Source of the DNA: Vibrio cincinnatiensis DSM 19608
GTDB lineage: Bacteria; Pseudomonadota; Gammaproteobacteria; Enterobacterales; Vibrionaceae
Length of the DNA stretch: 64,000 nt
Direction: 5' to 3'
NCBI RefSeq assembly: GCF_900167345.1
Contig: NZ_FUXB01000001.1
Location: 62,001 to 126,000, forward strand
Positions 34,984 to 42,892 of this stretch are shown piece by piece. Under the pieces are notes generated by a model, which had not been told where the DNA came from, did no database searches, and worked only from the letters and a program-made list of their open reading frames with translations. The number at the start of each line of letters is the position of its first letter. The first letter of the stretch is position 1. Position numbers and translations under genes: made by a program.

Positions 34984-35325
34984 ATGCTTCCTCATCAATT
35001 TTTTAAATTATTGGCAGATGAAACTCGAGTTCGCTGTTTATTAATGATCGCCCGTGAACAGCTGCTTTGTGTTGCTGAGTTGACCGAGGCTTTGCAAGAG
35101 AGTCAGCCGAAAATCTCGCGCCATTTGGCTTTATTGCGTTCAAGTGGTGTGGTGGTGGATGTTCGACAAGGGCAGTGGGTCTTCTATCGTCTCTCAGAAC
35201 ATCTCCCAGGCTGGATGAGAAAGCAGATTCAAGGATTAGTGGATTCCAACTGTTTAAAAGAAGAGTACCAGCAAGACATGGTTCGCTTAGCGGCGATGAA
35301 GTTACGCCCACAGTGCTGTGTCTAA
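34984..35325 (+). CDS. arsR: ArsR-family arsenic-responsive repressor
   Basis: A 113-residue winged-helix repressor. The sensor motif is LLCVAELTE (the classical ELCVCDL with only the first Cys kept), with further cysteines near the N-terminus (RVRCLLM) and at the end (RPQCCV), so its As(III) site may be of an alternative type. DNA-binding helix SQPKISRHLALLRSSGVV. ATG 34984 is chosen because the family starts at this point; a longer frame from 34933 would include the promoter. First gene of the arsenic operon. Confidence 0.88.
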   Translation: MLPHQFFKLLADETRVRCLLMIAREQLLCVAELTEALQESQPKISRHLALLRSSGVVVDVRQGQWVFYRLSEHLPGWMRKQIQGLVDSNCLKEEYQQDMVRLAAMKLRPQCCV

Positions 35326-35351
35326 AAATACGGTTTTAAGAAGGAAAAATT

Positions 35352-36353
35352 ATGTCGATTAAAGTAGGAATTAATGGTTTTGGCCGTATCGGTCGGTTAG
35401 CTCTACGTGCAGCGTATGATTGGCCGGACATGGAATTTGTGCAGATCAATGACGTCGCGGGTGATGCTGCTACGTTGGCACATTTACTTGAGTTTGATTC
35501 GGTACAGGGGCGTTGGCAGCATGAAGTTCGAGCAGAGGGTAATGCTCTGATCATCGATGGAAAATCGATTCACACAACGCAACAACAAGCGATTAATGCA
35601 GTGGATTGGTCTGGGTGTGATGTGGTGATTGAAGCGACAGGAGTGCATCGTAAAAGTGAATATTTAAACCAGTATCTTGCTCAAGGGGTGAAGCGGGTTG
35701 TGGTGTCTGCCCCCGTCAAAGAAGCGGGGATTGCTAATATTGTGGTGGGAGTGAATGAGCATAGCTTTAACCCCGAAGAACATCGCATCGTGACGGCTGC
35801 TTCTTGTACGACCAACTGCATCGCTCCGATTGTTAAAGTGATTCATGAAAAACTCGGCATTGAACACGCTTCTTTTACGACGATTCACGATTTAACCAAT
35901 ACTCAAACCATTTTGGATGCCCCCCATAAAGATCTTCGTCGCGCTCGTGCTTGCGGGATGAGCTTGATTCCAACGACAACCGGTTCCGCAACAGCAATCG
36001 TCGAAATTTTCCCTGATTTGGCGGGGAGAATTAACGGCCACGCGGTGCGAGTCCCGCTAGCGAATGCTTCTTTAACGGACATTATTTTTGATGTGAAACG
36101 TGATACCAGTGCAGAAGCGGTCAATGCGCTACTCAAAGAAGCGTCAGACAATGAGCTGAAGGGCATTCTTGGCTTTGAAACACGGCCACTGGTTTCGATT
36201 GATTATAAAGGGGATCCGCGTTCAACCATCGTTGATGCGCTTTCAACCATGGTGGTCGGTAAACGGATGGTGAAAATCTATGCTTGGTATGATAACGAAA
36301 TGGGTTACGCCACTCGTACGGCTGAGTTAGTTCGTAAAGTGGGTTTGGCATAA
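35352..36353 (+). CDS. gapdh: Glyceraldehyde-3-phosphate dehydrogenase (arsenic operon type)
   Basis: A 333-residue GAPDH. NAD-binding [14 protein letters not shown] is at residues 6-19, the catalytic Cys152 sits in [11 protein letters not shown], its partner His179 in TTIHDLTN. In arsR-gapdh-arsJ operons this enzyme uses arsenate in place of phosphate to make 1-arseno-3-phosphoglycerate, which ArsJ exports; this is established for Pseudomonas. It lies 26 bases after arsR and is likely distinct from the glycolytic enzyme encoded elsewhere. Confidence 0.92.
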   Translation: MSIKVGINGFGRIGRLALRAAYDWPDMEFVQINDVAGDAATLAHLLEFDSVQGRWQHEVRAEGNALIIDGKSIHTTQQQAINAVDWSGCDVVIEATGVHRKSEYLNQYLAQGVKRVVVSAPVKEAGIANIVVGVNEHSFNPEEHRIVTAASCTTNCIAPIVKVIHEKLGIEHASFTTIHDLTNTQTILDAPHKDLRRARACGMSLIPTTTGSATAIVEIFPDLAGRINGHAVRVPLANASLTDIIFDVKRDTSAEAVNALLKEASDNELKGILGFETRPLVSIDYKGDPRSTIVDALSTMVVGKRMVKIYAWYDNEMGYATRTAELVRKVGLA

Positions 36354-36364
36354 GGAAGAAAAAC

Positions 36365-36859
36365 ATGACACATCCAATATGGGAATTGCCGCTAGACAAT
36401 GGTGCAGCGCTGATCTTAACCCCTTGCCCTGGCACGAAAGGCACGTCATTAGCAGACAGTGTTGCGCAGCTAAAAGCGGTAGGGGGAACCACGGTGGTGA
36501 CGGCCATCAATGAGCATGAGATGCAGCAACAGGGGGTGAGCGAGTTAGCTCAGCGGGTACAAGAGGCTCACATGCACTGGTTTCATGCCCCGATTGAAGA
36601 TGACTGCGCCCCCGATGCTGTATTTGCTAGCCAGTGGGCACAAATAAGCCCAGCTTTACATCGTGCGATAGAGAATGGTGAAAAGGTCGTTTTTCACTGT
36701 CTCGGTGGTTCCGGGCGAACCGGATTATTGGCGGCGCACTTATTGTTAGAAAAAGGCTGGCCGCTGGCACGTATTATCCATCAAGTTCAAGCGTTGCGCC
36801 CTGGCGCTTTTACTAAGCCGGTACAAGTCGACTATATCGAACGGATTGCCAAAAAGTAA
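36365..36859 (+). CDS. Dual-specificity/tyrosine phosphatase-like protein in the arsenic operon
   Basis: A 164-residue protein of the PTP/DSP superfamily, similar to the CDKN3-like group. The P-loop HCLGGSGRTG has Cys112 and Arg118 in place, and the acidic pair in PIEDDCAPD (residues 79-80) could provide the general acid. It sits 11 bases after gapdh and before arsJ, so it is co-transcribed with the arsenic genes. Its role there is unknown to me; it may act on a phosphorylated or arsenylated metabolite or as an arsenate reductase-like enzyme, both inference. Confidence 0.85.
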   Translation: MTHPIWELPLDNGAALILTPCPGTKGTSLADSVAQLKAVGGTTVVTAINEHEMQQQGVSELAQRVQEAHMHWFHAPIEDDCAPDAVFASQWAQISPALHRAIENGEKVVFHCLGGSGRTGLLAAHLLLEKGWPLARIIHQVQALRPGAFTKPVQVDYIERIAKK

Positions 36860-36868
36860 CCCTTTAAC

Positions 36869-36890
36869 AAGAGTGGCGCTAGCCACTCTT
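36869..36890 (+). terminator. Hairpin between the phosphatase gene and arsJ
   Basis: Perfect 9-base stem AAGAGTGGC (36869-36877) with its complement (36882-36890), 4-base loop and the tail TTCTT. It resembles a weak intrinsic terminator inside the operon and would reduce arsJ expression relative to the upstream genes. Confidence 0.6.
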
Positions 36891-36908
36891 TTCTTAGCGA
36901 GAACTCAC

Positions 36909-38120
36909 ATGTTGTCTCAACTTCATTCTTCAATACGTCAGTATATGTTGGTGACGTTTAATTACTGGAACTTCACGATTACTGATGGCGCGTTGCGGAT
37001 GTTGGTCGTGTTGTATTTTTATGATTTGGGTTATTCGACCTTAGCCATCGCCTCTCTCTTTTTATTCTATGAATTCTTTGGGGTTGTGACCAATTTGATT
37101 GGTGGCTGGCTTGGTGCTCGGCTCGGGCTAAACCGGACAATGAATATTGGCCTTGGTATGCAGATCATCGCCCTTTTAATGCTGGCAGTTCCGCCTATGT
37201 GGTTAACGGTTCCTTGGGTGATGGCGGCACAAGCATTGTCTGGTATTGCAAAAGATCTCAATAAAATGAGCGCCAAGAGCGCGATTAAAACGTTAGTGCC
37301 GGATGATGCACAAGGGGCGTTATATCAGTGGATCTCCATGTTAACCGGTTCAAAAAATGCGTTAAAAGGAGCGGGGTTTTTCTTAGGAGGCGCATTGTTA
37401 ACCTGGATTGGCTTTCAATATGCCGTTCTAGCCATGGCTCTAGTTCTGAGTGCTGTTTTTGTTGGCAGCTTATTGATGCTGCAAGCTGAGATGGGTAAAG
37501 CGAAAGCCAAACCTAAGTTTTCCGACATTTTTTCTAAATCTGCTCGGGTAAATATTCTCTCTGCTGCTCGAATGTTTTTGTTTGGAGCGCGGGATGTTTG
37601 GTTTGTGATTGCATTGCCGATTTACTTAGGCTCGGTGTTTGGTTGGGGACACAGTACCGTGGGTGGCTTTCTTGCTTTATGGGTCATTGGTTACGGTATA
37701 GTGCAAGGATTTGCTCCTCGGATCACGGGTAAAGCGGCAGGTCAGGTGCCAGATGGAAAAGCCGCTATTGGCTGGGCAGCGTTGTTGACATTGATCACTG
37801 GAGGGATTGCTTACAGTATTCAAATGCAATGGCAACCTGAGCTGGTGATCGTCTTCGGGCTTTTGATCTTTGGTGCCATTTTTGCGGTTAATTCTTCACT
37901 GCATTCTTATTTAATTGTCAGCTATGCCAAAGAAGAGGGGGTTTCTTTGGATGTTGGATTCTATTACATGGCGAATGCGATGGGGCGACTCATTGGGACC
38001 ATACTGTCTGGTTGGGTATTTCAAGTTTGGGGACTTGCTGCCTGTTTATGGGTTTCCTTTGTCTTTTTGTCTCTCACCACATTGATTTCATTGTGGTTAC
38101 CGAAAGCACAGCACAGTTAA
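36909..38120 (+). CDS. arsJ: ArsJ, organoarsenical (1-arseno-3-phosphoglycerate) exporter
   Basis: A 403-residue MFS permease with about eleven or twelve hydrophobic segments. The stretch FNYWNFTITDGALRMLVVLYFYDLGYSTLAIASLFLFYEFFG at the N-terminus and GIAKDLNKMSAKSAIK in the middle are family features of ArsJ. ArsJ expels the unstable product of GAPDH and arsenate, giving arsenate resistance. ATG 36909 is preferred because the longer frame from 36846 begins inside the phosphatase gene. Last gene of the operon. Confidence 0.9.
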   Translation: MLSQLHSSIRQYMLVTFNYWNFTITDGALRMLVVLYFYDLGYSTLAIASLFLFYEFFGVVTNLIGGWLGARLGLNRTMNIGLGMQIIALLMLAVPPMWLTVPWVMAAQALSGIAKDLNKMSAKSAIKTLVPDDAQGALYQWISMLTGSKNALKGAGFFLGGALLTWIGFQYAVLAMALVLSAVFVGSLLMLQAEMGKAKAKPKFSDIFSKSARVNILSAARMFLFGARDVWFVIALPIYLGSVFGWGHSTVGGFLALWVIGYGIVQGFAPRITGKAAGQVPDGKAAIGWAALLTLITGGIAYSIQMQWQPELVIVFGLLIFGAIFAVNSSLHSYLIVSYAKEEGVSLDVGFYYMANAMGRLIGTILSGWVFQVWGLAACLWVSFVFLSLTTLISLWLPKAQHS

Positions 38121-38325
38121 AAAGCCCTATCAAAGCATGAATATCCTGTTTAGCTTTCGGTTTTATCATAGTAAGTTTTCAATATAGATCAGAGAGATAG
38201 CTAGTAGCGCTAGGCATTCAGTAATACTATTTTTCAACAGGATGGGTAGGGGTTCTTTATCTATCTCTCCGGCCTTATTGCTCAGGTCGGGTTTGTACTG
38301 AAAAATCAACATTCAAGGAATAAGA

Positions 38326-39045
38326 ATGAAATTACTACGACTAACAACGTCGATGGCTCTGGTTTTATCGGCTTCCATTCAGGCGGCGGACTGGGGCTAT
38401 CAAGGTGAGCATGCTCCTGAACATTGGGGGCAAGTCTCCCAAATATGTGAAGAGGGGAAAAATCAAAGCCCAATTGATGTCACTCAGGCCATTAAATCTG
38501 AGTTAGCTCCGTTGAATATTCATTACCAAGGGGTTATTTCGGGGCTGACTAATAACGGGCATACACTGCAAGCCTCGGTATCTGGAGAAAACCAATGGTT
38601 GCTGGATGGCGTTACCTTTACCCTTCGACAATTCCATTTTCACACACCATCAGAAAATAGACTTCAAGGTCAGCAATATCCACTTGAAGCCCATTTTGTG
38701 CATACCGATGAGGCTGGAAATATCGCCGTTCTTGCGGTTATGTTTGAGCGAGGTGAAGCCAACGCCGCCTTATCTCAATTAATGGTGAAACTTCCTAACG
38801 TGGGGGAAAGCATGGAATTGAGCAACGGCTTTGATGTTCAATCTTTATTACCTTCACTCGGCCAGTTCTACCGTTTTAATGGTTCATTAACCACACCACC
38901 GTGTAGTGAAGGCGTTCGTTGGTTGGTGTTAAAGCAGCCGAAAACCCTTTCTGTTGAACAGGCATCGGCTCTTCACGCAATGATGGGGAATAATAACCGG
39001 CCTCTCCAGCCCCACAATGCTCGGCTGATTTTAAGTCAGGAGTAG
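38326..39045 (+). CDS. cah: Periplasmic alpha-carbonic anhydrase
   Basis: A 239-residue zinc enzyme hydrating CO2 to bicarbonate. A signal peptide covers residues 1-20 (cut before ADWGYQG), so it acts in the periplasm. Zinc ligands are visible in LRQFHFHTPSENR (HxH near residue 104) and LEAHFVH (near 123). NQSPIDV near residue 46 and GSLTTPPCSEGVRWLVL near residue 185 are alpha-class signatures with the Thr gatekeeper. A single gene with AAGGA before ATG 38326. Confidence 0.95.
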   Translation: MKLLRLTTSMALVLSASIQAADWGYQGEHAPEHWGQVSQICEEGKNQSPIDVTQAIKSELAPLNIHYQGVISGLTNNGHTLQASVSGENQWLLDGVTFTLRQFHFHTPSENRLQGQQYPLEAHFVHTDEAGNIAVLAVMFERGEANAALSQLMVKLPNVGESMELSNGFDVQSLLPSLGQFYRFNGSLTTPPCSEGVRWLVLKQPKTLSVEQASALHAMMGNNNRPLQPHNARLILSQE

Positions 39046-39149
39046 CATTTAGCGTCACCGTTTAGCCCGATTCAAGCCATGAAACCAAGCCAGTTTACTG
39101 ATATGCTGGCTTTCATTTTGTCATTGTCGGACGTTTTCAGGAGACAAGT

Positions 39150-40598
39150 ATGCACTTATCCGATCCCAACCTATTTCAGCAAGCGTGTTTTATTGATGGA
39201 CAATGGGTCCAGAGCCGCGAGGGGAAAACGACCTCAATCACCAATCCTTACGATCATTCAGTACTTGGTACGGTGCCAGAGTTAACCGCGCAGCAAGTCA
39301 CGGAGGCTATCGCTTCTGCAACACTGGCGCAGCGTCAATGGGCAAAGCAAACTGCGGCGACCCGCGCTATGGTTTTACGCCAATGGTTTAACTTGATTGA
39401 GCAGCATGCAGAAGATTTAGCCCAGATCATGACGCTTGAACAAGGGAAGGCTCTTAAAGAGTCGAAAGGAGAAATTACATACGCAGCGAGTTTTGTGGAA
39501 TGGTTCGCGGAAGAAGCAAAGCGATCTTATGGTGAGATGGTACCAACACATAAAGCCGATGCGCGTATTTTGGTCTCTCGTGAGCCCATTGGTGTCGTGG
39601 CTGCGATCACACCGTGGAACTTCCCGGCCGCAATGATAACCCGCAAATGTGCTCCCGCTTTTGCTGCTGGATGTGCAGTGATATTAAAGCCTGCACCAGA
39701 GACACCATTTACGGCTTTGGCATTCGCCGAGTTAGCGAAACGCGCTGGGCTACCTGCCGGATTATTGCAAGTCGTCACTGGTGATGCCGTCATGATTGGA
39801 CAACTTTTGACCGAAAGTCCTCTTATTCGCAAACTCTCATTTACGGGTTCAACTCGGGTTGGAAAAATTTTAATGGCACAATCGGCTTCCAATGTAAAAA
39901 AACTCTCTTTGGAGTTGGGTGGTAACGCCCCTTTTATTGTTTTTGAGGATGCCAATATTAATGCTGCGGTTGAAGGAGCTATGATTGCGAAATTCCGCAA
40001 TGCAGGGCAAACCTGTGTGTGTGCCAATCGTATTTATGTGCATGACAGTATCTATGAACAATTTACGGCTAAGCTGATTGATCGAGTGCGTAAACTGAAA
40101 GTGGGCAATGGATTAGCCGATGGGACCCAAATGGGACCATTAATTAATGATGCTGCGGTCAATAAAGTGCGTAGCCACATTGAAGATGCTTTAGAAAAAG
40201 GAGCCAAAGTGGCGTTTGGTACATTACCAGAAGCGGGAAGTCGGTTGTTTATTCCTCATGTCTTAACCGAAATGAGTGATGATATGCTGGTGGCTCATGA
40301 GGAAACCTTTGGCCCACTCGCTGCCCTATTTCGTTTTAGCACTGAAGAAGAAGTTATTAAAAGAGCCAACCGCAGTCACTTTGGTTTAGCCGCCTATTGC
40401 TACACTCAGTCACATGCACGGGCGTGGCGAATGAGCGAGCAATTAGAAAGTGGTATTGTGGGTATCAATGAAGGGTTAATTTCAACCACCGTTGCTCCCT
40501 TTGGTGGCGTGAAAGAGTCTGGCTTAGGACGAGAGGGCGCGAAACAAGGGCTAGAAGAGTATCAAGAGGTAAAATATACCTTAATGGGTGGTTTGTAA
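39150..40598 (+). CDS. gabD: NAD(P)-dependent aldehyde dehydrogenase, succinate-semialdehyde type
   Basis: A 482-residue aldehyde dehydrogenase. The motif ITPWNFPAAMITRKCAPA near residue 150 binds the cofactor, LELGGNAPFIVFEDAN near residue 252 provides the general-base Glu, and NAGQTCVCANRIYV near residue 285 the catalytic Cys. The sequence is closest to GabD-type succinate-semialdehyde dehydrogenase (GLNEG-like GINEGLISTTVAPFGGVKESGLGREG near the end), converting succinate semialdehyde to succinate. No gabT neighbour is present, so exact substrate is moderately certain. AGGAGA precedes ATG 39150. Confidence 0.85.
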   Translation: MHLSDPNLFQQACFIDGQWVQSREGKTTSITNPYDHSVLGTVPELTAQQVTEAIASATLAQRQWAKQTAATRAMVLRQWFNLIEQHAEDLAQIMTLEQGKALKESKGEITYAASFVEWFAEEAKRSYGEMVPTHKADARILVSREPIGVVAAITPWNFPAAMITRKCAPAFAAGCAVILKPAPETPFTALAFAELAKRAGLPAGLLQVVTGDAVMIGQLLTESPLIRKLSFTGSTRVGKILMAQSASNVKKLSLELGGNAPFIVFEDANINAAVEGAMIAKFRNAGQTCVCANRIYVHDSIYEQFTAKLIDRVRKLKVGNGLADGTQMGPLINDAAVNKVRSHIEDALEKGAKVAFGTLPEAGSRLFIPHVLTEMSDDMLVAHEETFGPLAALFRFSTEEEVIKRANRSHFGLAAYCYTQSHARAWRMSEQLESGIVGINEGLISTTVAPFGGVKESGLGREGAKQGLEEYQEVKYTLMGGL

Positions 40599-40600
40599 CA

Positions 40601-40876
40601 TTAAGGTAATGGCGGTTTGGGTGTAGTGGTTTGTACATTGAGCGGGTGCCATTTCAGTGAGCCATTGGTTTCAAACTTGTTGGCTCGCTGACAAATCAGC
40701 ACGGTCTGCCCTATGGGTAAAATTGCCCCTTCAGAATAGGCTTTATCTTGATAGTAACAAACACGTTGGGTGCTACCGTGCTCAAGTAGCACGGTTTTGG
40801 GTAACGTATGGTTTGATTCTGCCAGCACTGTGTGGCTTGTCAGCAAGGTCATGATCACCAGTGTTTTTTTAAGCAT
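40601..40876 (-). CDS. Periplasmic DUF1496 protein (YnjH-like)
   Basis: A 91-residue protein with a signal peptide (MLKKTLVIMTLLTSHTVLA) and a short mature domain whose core RVCYYQDKAYSEGAILPIG is the DUF1496 signature seen in E. coli YnjH. Function is unknown. ATG 40876 is preferred over GTG 40885 because AGAGGAG has ideal spacing to it. Convergent with the aldehyde dehydrogenase gene, only 2 bases between stops. Confidence 0.8.
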   Translation of the reverse strand: MLKKTLVIMTLLTSHTVLAESNHTLPKTVLLEHGSTQRVCYYQDKAYSEGAILPIGQTVLICQRANKFETNGSLKWHPLNVQTTTPKPPLP

Positions 40877-40897
40877 GAGAAGCACTCCTCTTTTACC

Positions 40898-41791
40898 TTA
40901 ACCCCATTGTCGCTGATAGCGGGGAAGCATACTTTCGTTACCTAATAATCCCCCTTGGTGGATATAGATTAACGATAGATCATTATGCTGCGGTAACCAA
41001 TCCATTAAACAGCGCCACATCAAAGGATCGTACAAGAGTTCAAATTCAACATGAGTTTGCTCATGTAACTGCTGCCATATTTGGTAATCTTCGTGATAAA
41101 GGTGCCCAAAATGGTGTTTTCGCTCAGGTGAAAGAATGATCGGATGATGGCTTTCTCCAAGTTGTTGCCACTGTTGCTGAAGGTAGGTTTCCCCACCCAC
41201 ACATGGACAGGTGATAACGGCAATATCATGGACCCTTAAGGCCTTGTGTAAATAGAGAGAAGTGGTACCTGTTCCGGAAGGTAGGGCGACAACCCAGCGC
41301 TGCTTTGGCTGTTGTTGAATCCATTCCAGCAGTTCATGGGCCAGTTGCTTTATGCCATATTCCGCTAGAGGAGAGCGCCCTCCTTCTTCAATAAATAGGC
41401 AATGTTCATCGGGCTGACGTACGTGCAGGATGTACTGGTGAGGATGTTTAGGAAACAAGCCCCCTGTCTCTATTACCTTAGCACCAAGATCCAACGCGGC
41501 ACGGTAATTACCAATAGGGCGTTTTTTTAGCCAGTGAGGGATATGGCCAACATAATATTCTAATTGCCAGCCACGAATGGCGGCTAAACCCGACAGTGAA
41601 TAGAGCGAGTTTGCTTGCGCGGAACCATAACTGACTAAAGTGGTGATATCGGGCGCGTCCATTTCCAGTAAGGAAAGAAATTTACGGGCTTTATTACCAC
41701 AAAATTGTGGATGGAGTTGATCATCGCGTTTGAGATAGAAAGCGTGGCCTTGAAAATGGTGCTCCGTGATAGGGCTATGAGTCAGTTTCAT
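40898..41791 (-). CDS. PLP-dependent ACC deaminase/D-cysteine desulfhydrase family protein
   Basis: A 297-residue fold-type II PLP enzyme. FYLKRDDQLHPQFCGNKARKF near residue 17 holds the PLP lysine (NKARK), and ALPSGTGTTSLYLHKAL near residue 170 is the phosphate-binding loop. Family members deaminate 1-aminocyclopropane-1-carboxylate or split D-cysteine; which applies here is not evident. The upstream in-frame ATG at 41842 would add 17 residues without a homologous counterpart, so ATG 41791 is used. An orphan terminator lies 71 bases upstream. Confidence 0.78.
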   Translation of the reverse strand: MKLTHSPITEHHFQGHAFYLKRDDQLHPQFCGNKARKFLSLLEMDAPDITTLVSYGSAQANSLYSLSGLAAIRGWQLEYYVGHIPHWLKKRPIGNYRAALDLGAKVIETGGLFPKHPHQYILHVRQPDEHCLFIEEGGRSPLAEYGIKQLAHELLEWIQQQPKQRWVVALPSGTGTTSLYLHKALRVHDIAVITCPCVGGETYLQQQWQQLGESHHPIILSPERKHHFGHLYHEDYQIWQQLHEQTHVEFELLYDPLMWRCLMDWLPQHNDLSLIYIHQGGLLGNESMLPRYQRQWG

Positions 41792-41861
41792 GGAAAGATA
41801 AGTTTGAAAGATTGAAGCGGCAGAGTATACCCTTTCTTGCACTTAAGCGGTATTCGATACG

Positions 41862-41892
41862 AAAAAAAGCCCAGAACAAAGTCGAACTGGGC
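41862..41892 (-). terminator. Orphan minus-strand intrinsic terminator
   Basis: GCCCAG (41869-41874) pairs with CTGGGC (41887-41892); read on the minus strand it is followed by seven U. No minus-strand gene ends here, so it closes an unannotated transcript or acts as an attenuator for the gene at 41791. Confidence 0.7.
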
Positions 41893-42106
41893 GGATAAAA
41901 TATAGGAGTTAAATAAGAAAAAGCAGCGTTGTGGTTGTCAGTGAAGAAGAAAGTTCGACGGCCGTTAAACTCTTAATGCTCTGTCAACTACGATAAATCA
42001 GACCGGGCTAAATCGAAAGAGTTCCTTAAAAAACGAAAATTAATGGTATTTTTTTAGAAATATCTTAAATAGATACATTTTCAATCAGTTAAGTAACAAA
42101 AAATTC

Positions 42107-42123
42107 CTCTGGTCGGACCATGG
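42107..42123. promoter_or_regulatory. FadR operator
   Basis: The segment CTCTGGTCGGACCATGG carries the full core TGGTCGGACCA of the FadR consensus (AACTGGTCGGACCAGTT), matching 12 of 17 positions. It lies about 80 bases upstream of psrA and controls the psrA-fadE unit in all likelihood. Confidence 0.75.
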
Positions 42124-42176
42124 CTGAAAAGTGTGATGTTAAGCGCTTGTTAATCTTCTGTTTCATGGGTATATTT

Positions 42177-42190
42177 CAAACAGATGTTTG
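42177..42190. promoter_or_regulatory. PsrA operator
   Basis: CAAAC-AGAT-GTTTG is a perfect match to the PsrA palindrome (G/CAAAC-N2-4-GTTTG/C). It is just before the psrA start, consistent with autorepression relieved by long-chain fatty acids or acyl-CoA. Confidence 0.75.
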
Positions 42191-42205
42191 ATACGGATGA
42201 TTGAA

Positions 42206-42832
42206 ATGGTTTCGAAAAGCAGTACCAAAGAAAAAATACTCGATGTTGCAGAAGGATTATTTGCAGAGCATGGCTTTAATGATACTTCACTTCGTACCAT
42301 AACCAGTAAAGCTAACGTGAATTTAGCCTCGGTCAATTATCATTTTGGTGATAAGAAAACCCTCGTCCGCGCCGTATTGAGCCGCTATCTTGAAGTATTT
42401 ATGCCAGCGGTCAAAGCTTCATTGATTGAACTTAACCTTAAGGATGACTATTCGATGGAAGCCGTTTTTGAAGCACTACGAGGGCCACTAAAGGCACTTA
42501 AACATGTACGTCCTAATGGGACCAGTCGGTTTATGCTGTTGATAGGCCGAGGTTATACCGATGTACAAGGGCATTTGCGCTGGTTTATCACCACCCGTTA
42601 TGACGAGGTATTAAATTTATTTACTCAATCGGTCATGAAAGCAAATCCCGATTTAACACGAGAGACCTTATTCTGGCGGTTACATTTCACCCTTGGAACT
42701 TGTGTTTTTACGATGGCTTCTAGCCAAGCATTAGCCGAGATCGCTGAGAATGACTTTGGTAGTAAAGTGGATGCTAACTCAGTGATCGATCATATTATTC
42801 CTTATTTGGCCGCCGGTGTGGCAGCGAAATAA
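42206..42832 (+). CDS. psrA: TetR-family fatty-acid-responsive regulator PsrA
   Basis: A 208-residue TetR repressor. The helix-turn-helix is KEKILDVAEGLFAEHGFNDTSLRTITSKANVNLASVNYHFGDKKTLVRAVLSRYLEVF (residues about 7-65), followed by a ligand-binding domain. In Vibrio and Pseudomonas, PsrA senses long-chain fatty acids and represses beta-oxidation genes. The neighbouring fadE and the palindrome overlapping the start region support the name. Starts at 42197 or 42188 are possible; ATG 42206 has GGA at 9 bases spacing. Confidence 0.8.
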   Translation: MVSKSSTKEKILDVAEGLFAEHGFNDTSLRTITSKANVNLASVNYHFGDKKTLVRAVLSRYLEVFMPAVKASLIELNLKDDYSMEAVFEALRGPLKALKHVRPNGTSRFMLLIGRGYTDVQGHLRWFITTRYDEVLNLFTQSVMKANPDLTRETLFWRLHFTLGTCVFTMASSQALAEIAENDFGSKVDANSVIDHIIPYLAAGVAAK

Positions 42833-42892
42833 GTTAACGCAATACAACAATAATAAATATAACGATTAACCAGTGAACAAAAGGATCTGACT

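Larger units (their letters stand above)
41792..42205. other. Divergent regulatory region between the ACC-deaminase-like gene and psrA
   Basis: About 410 bases without a recognisable gene. It holds a minus-strand terminator (41862-41892), a FadR-like operator (42107-42123) and a PsrA palindrome (42177-42190). The stretch 41900-42060 could encode a small RNA on the minus strand but no promoter was clear. Confidence 0.6.
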
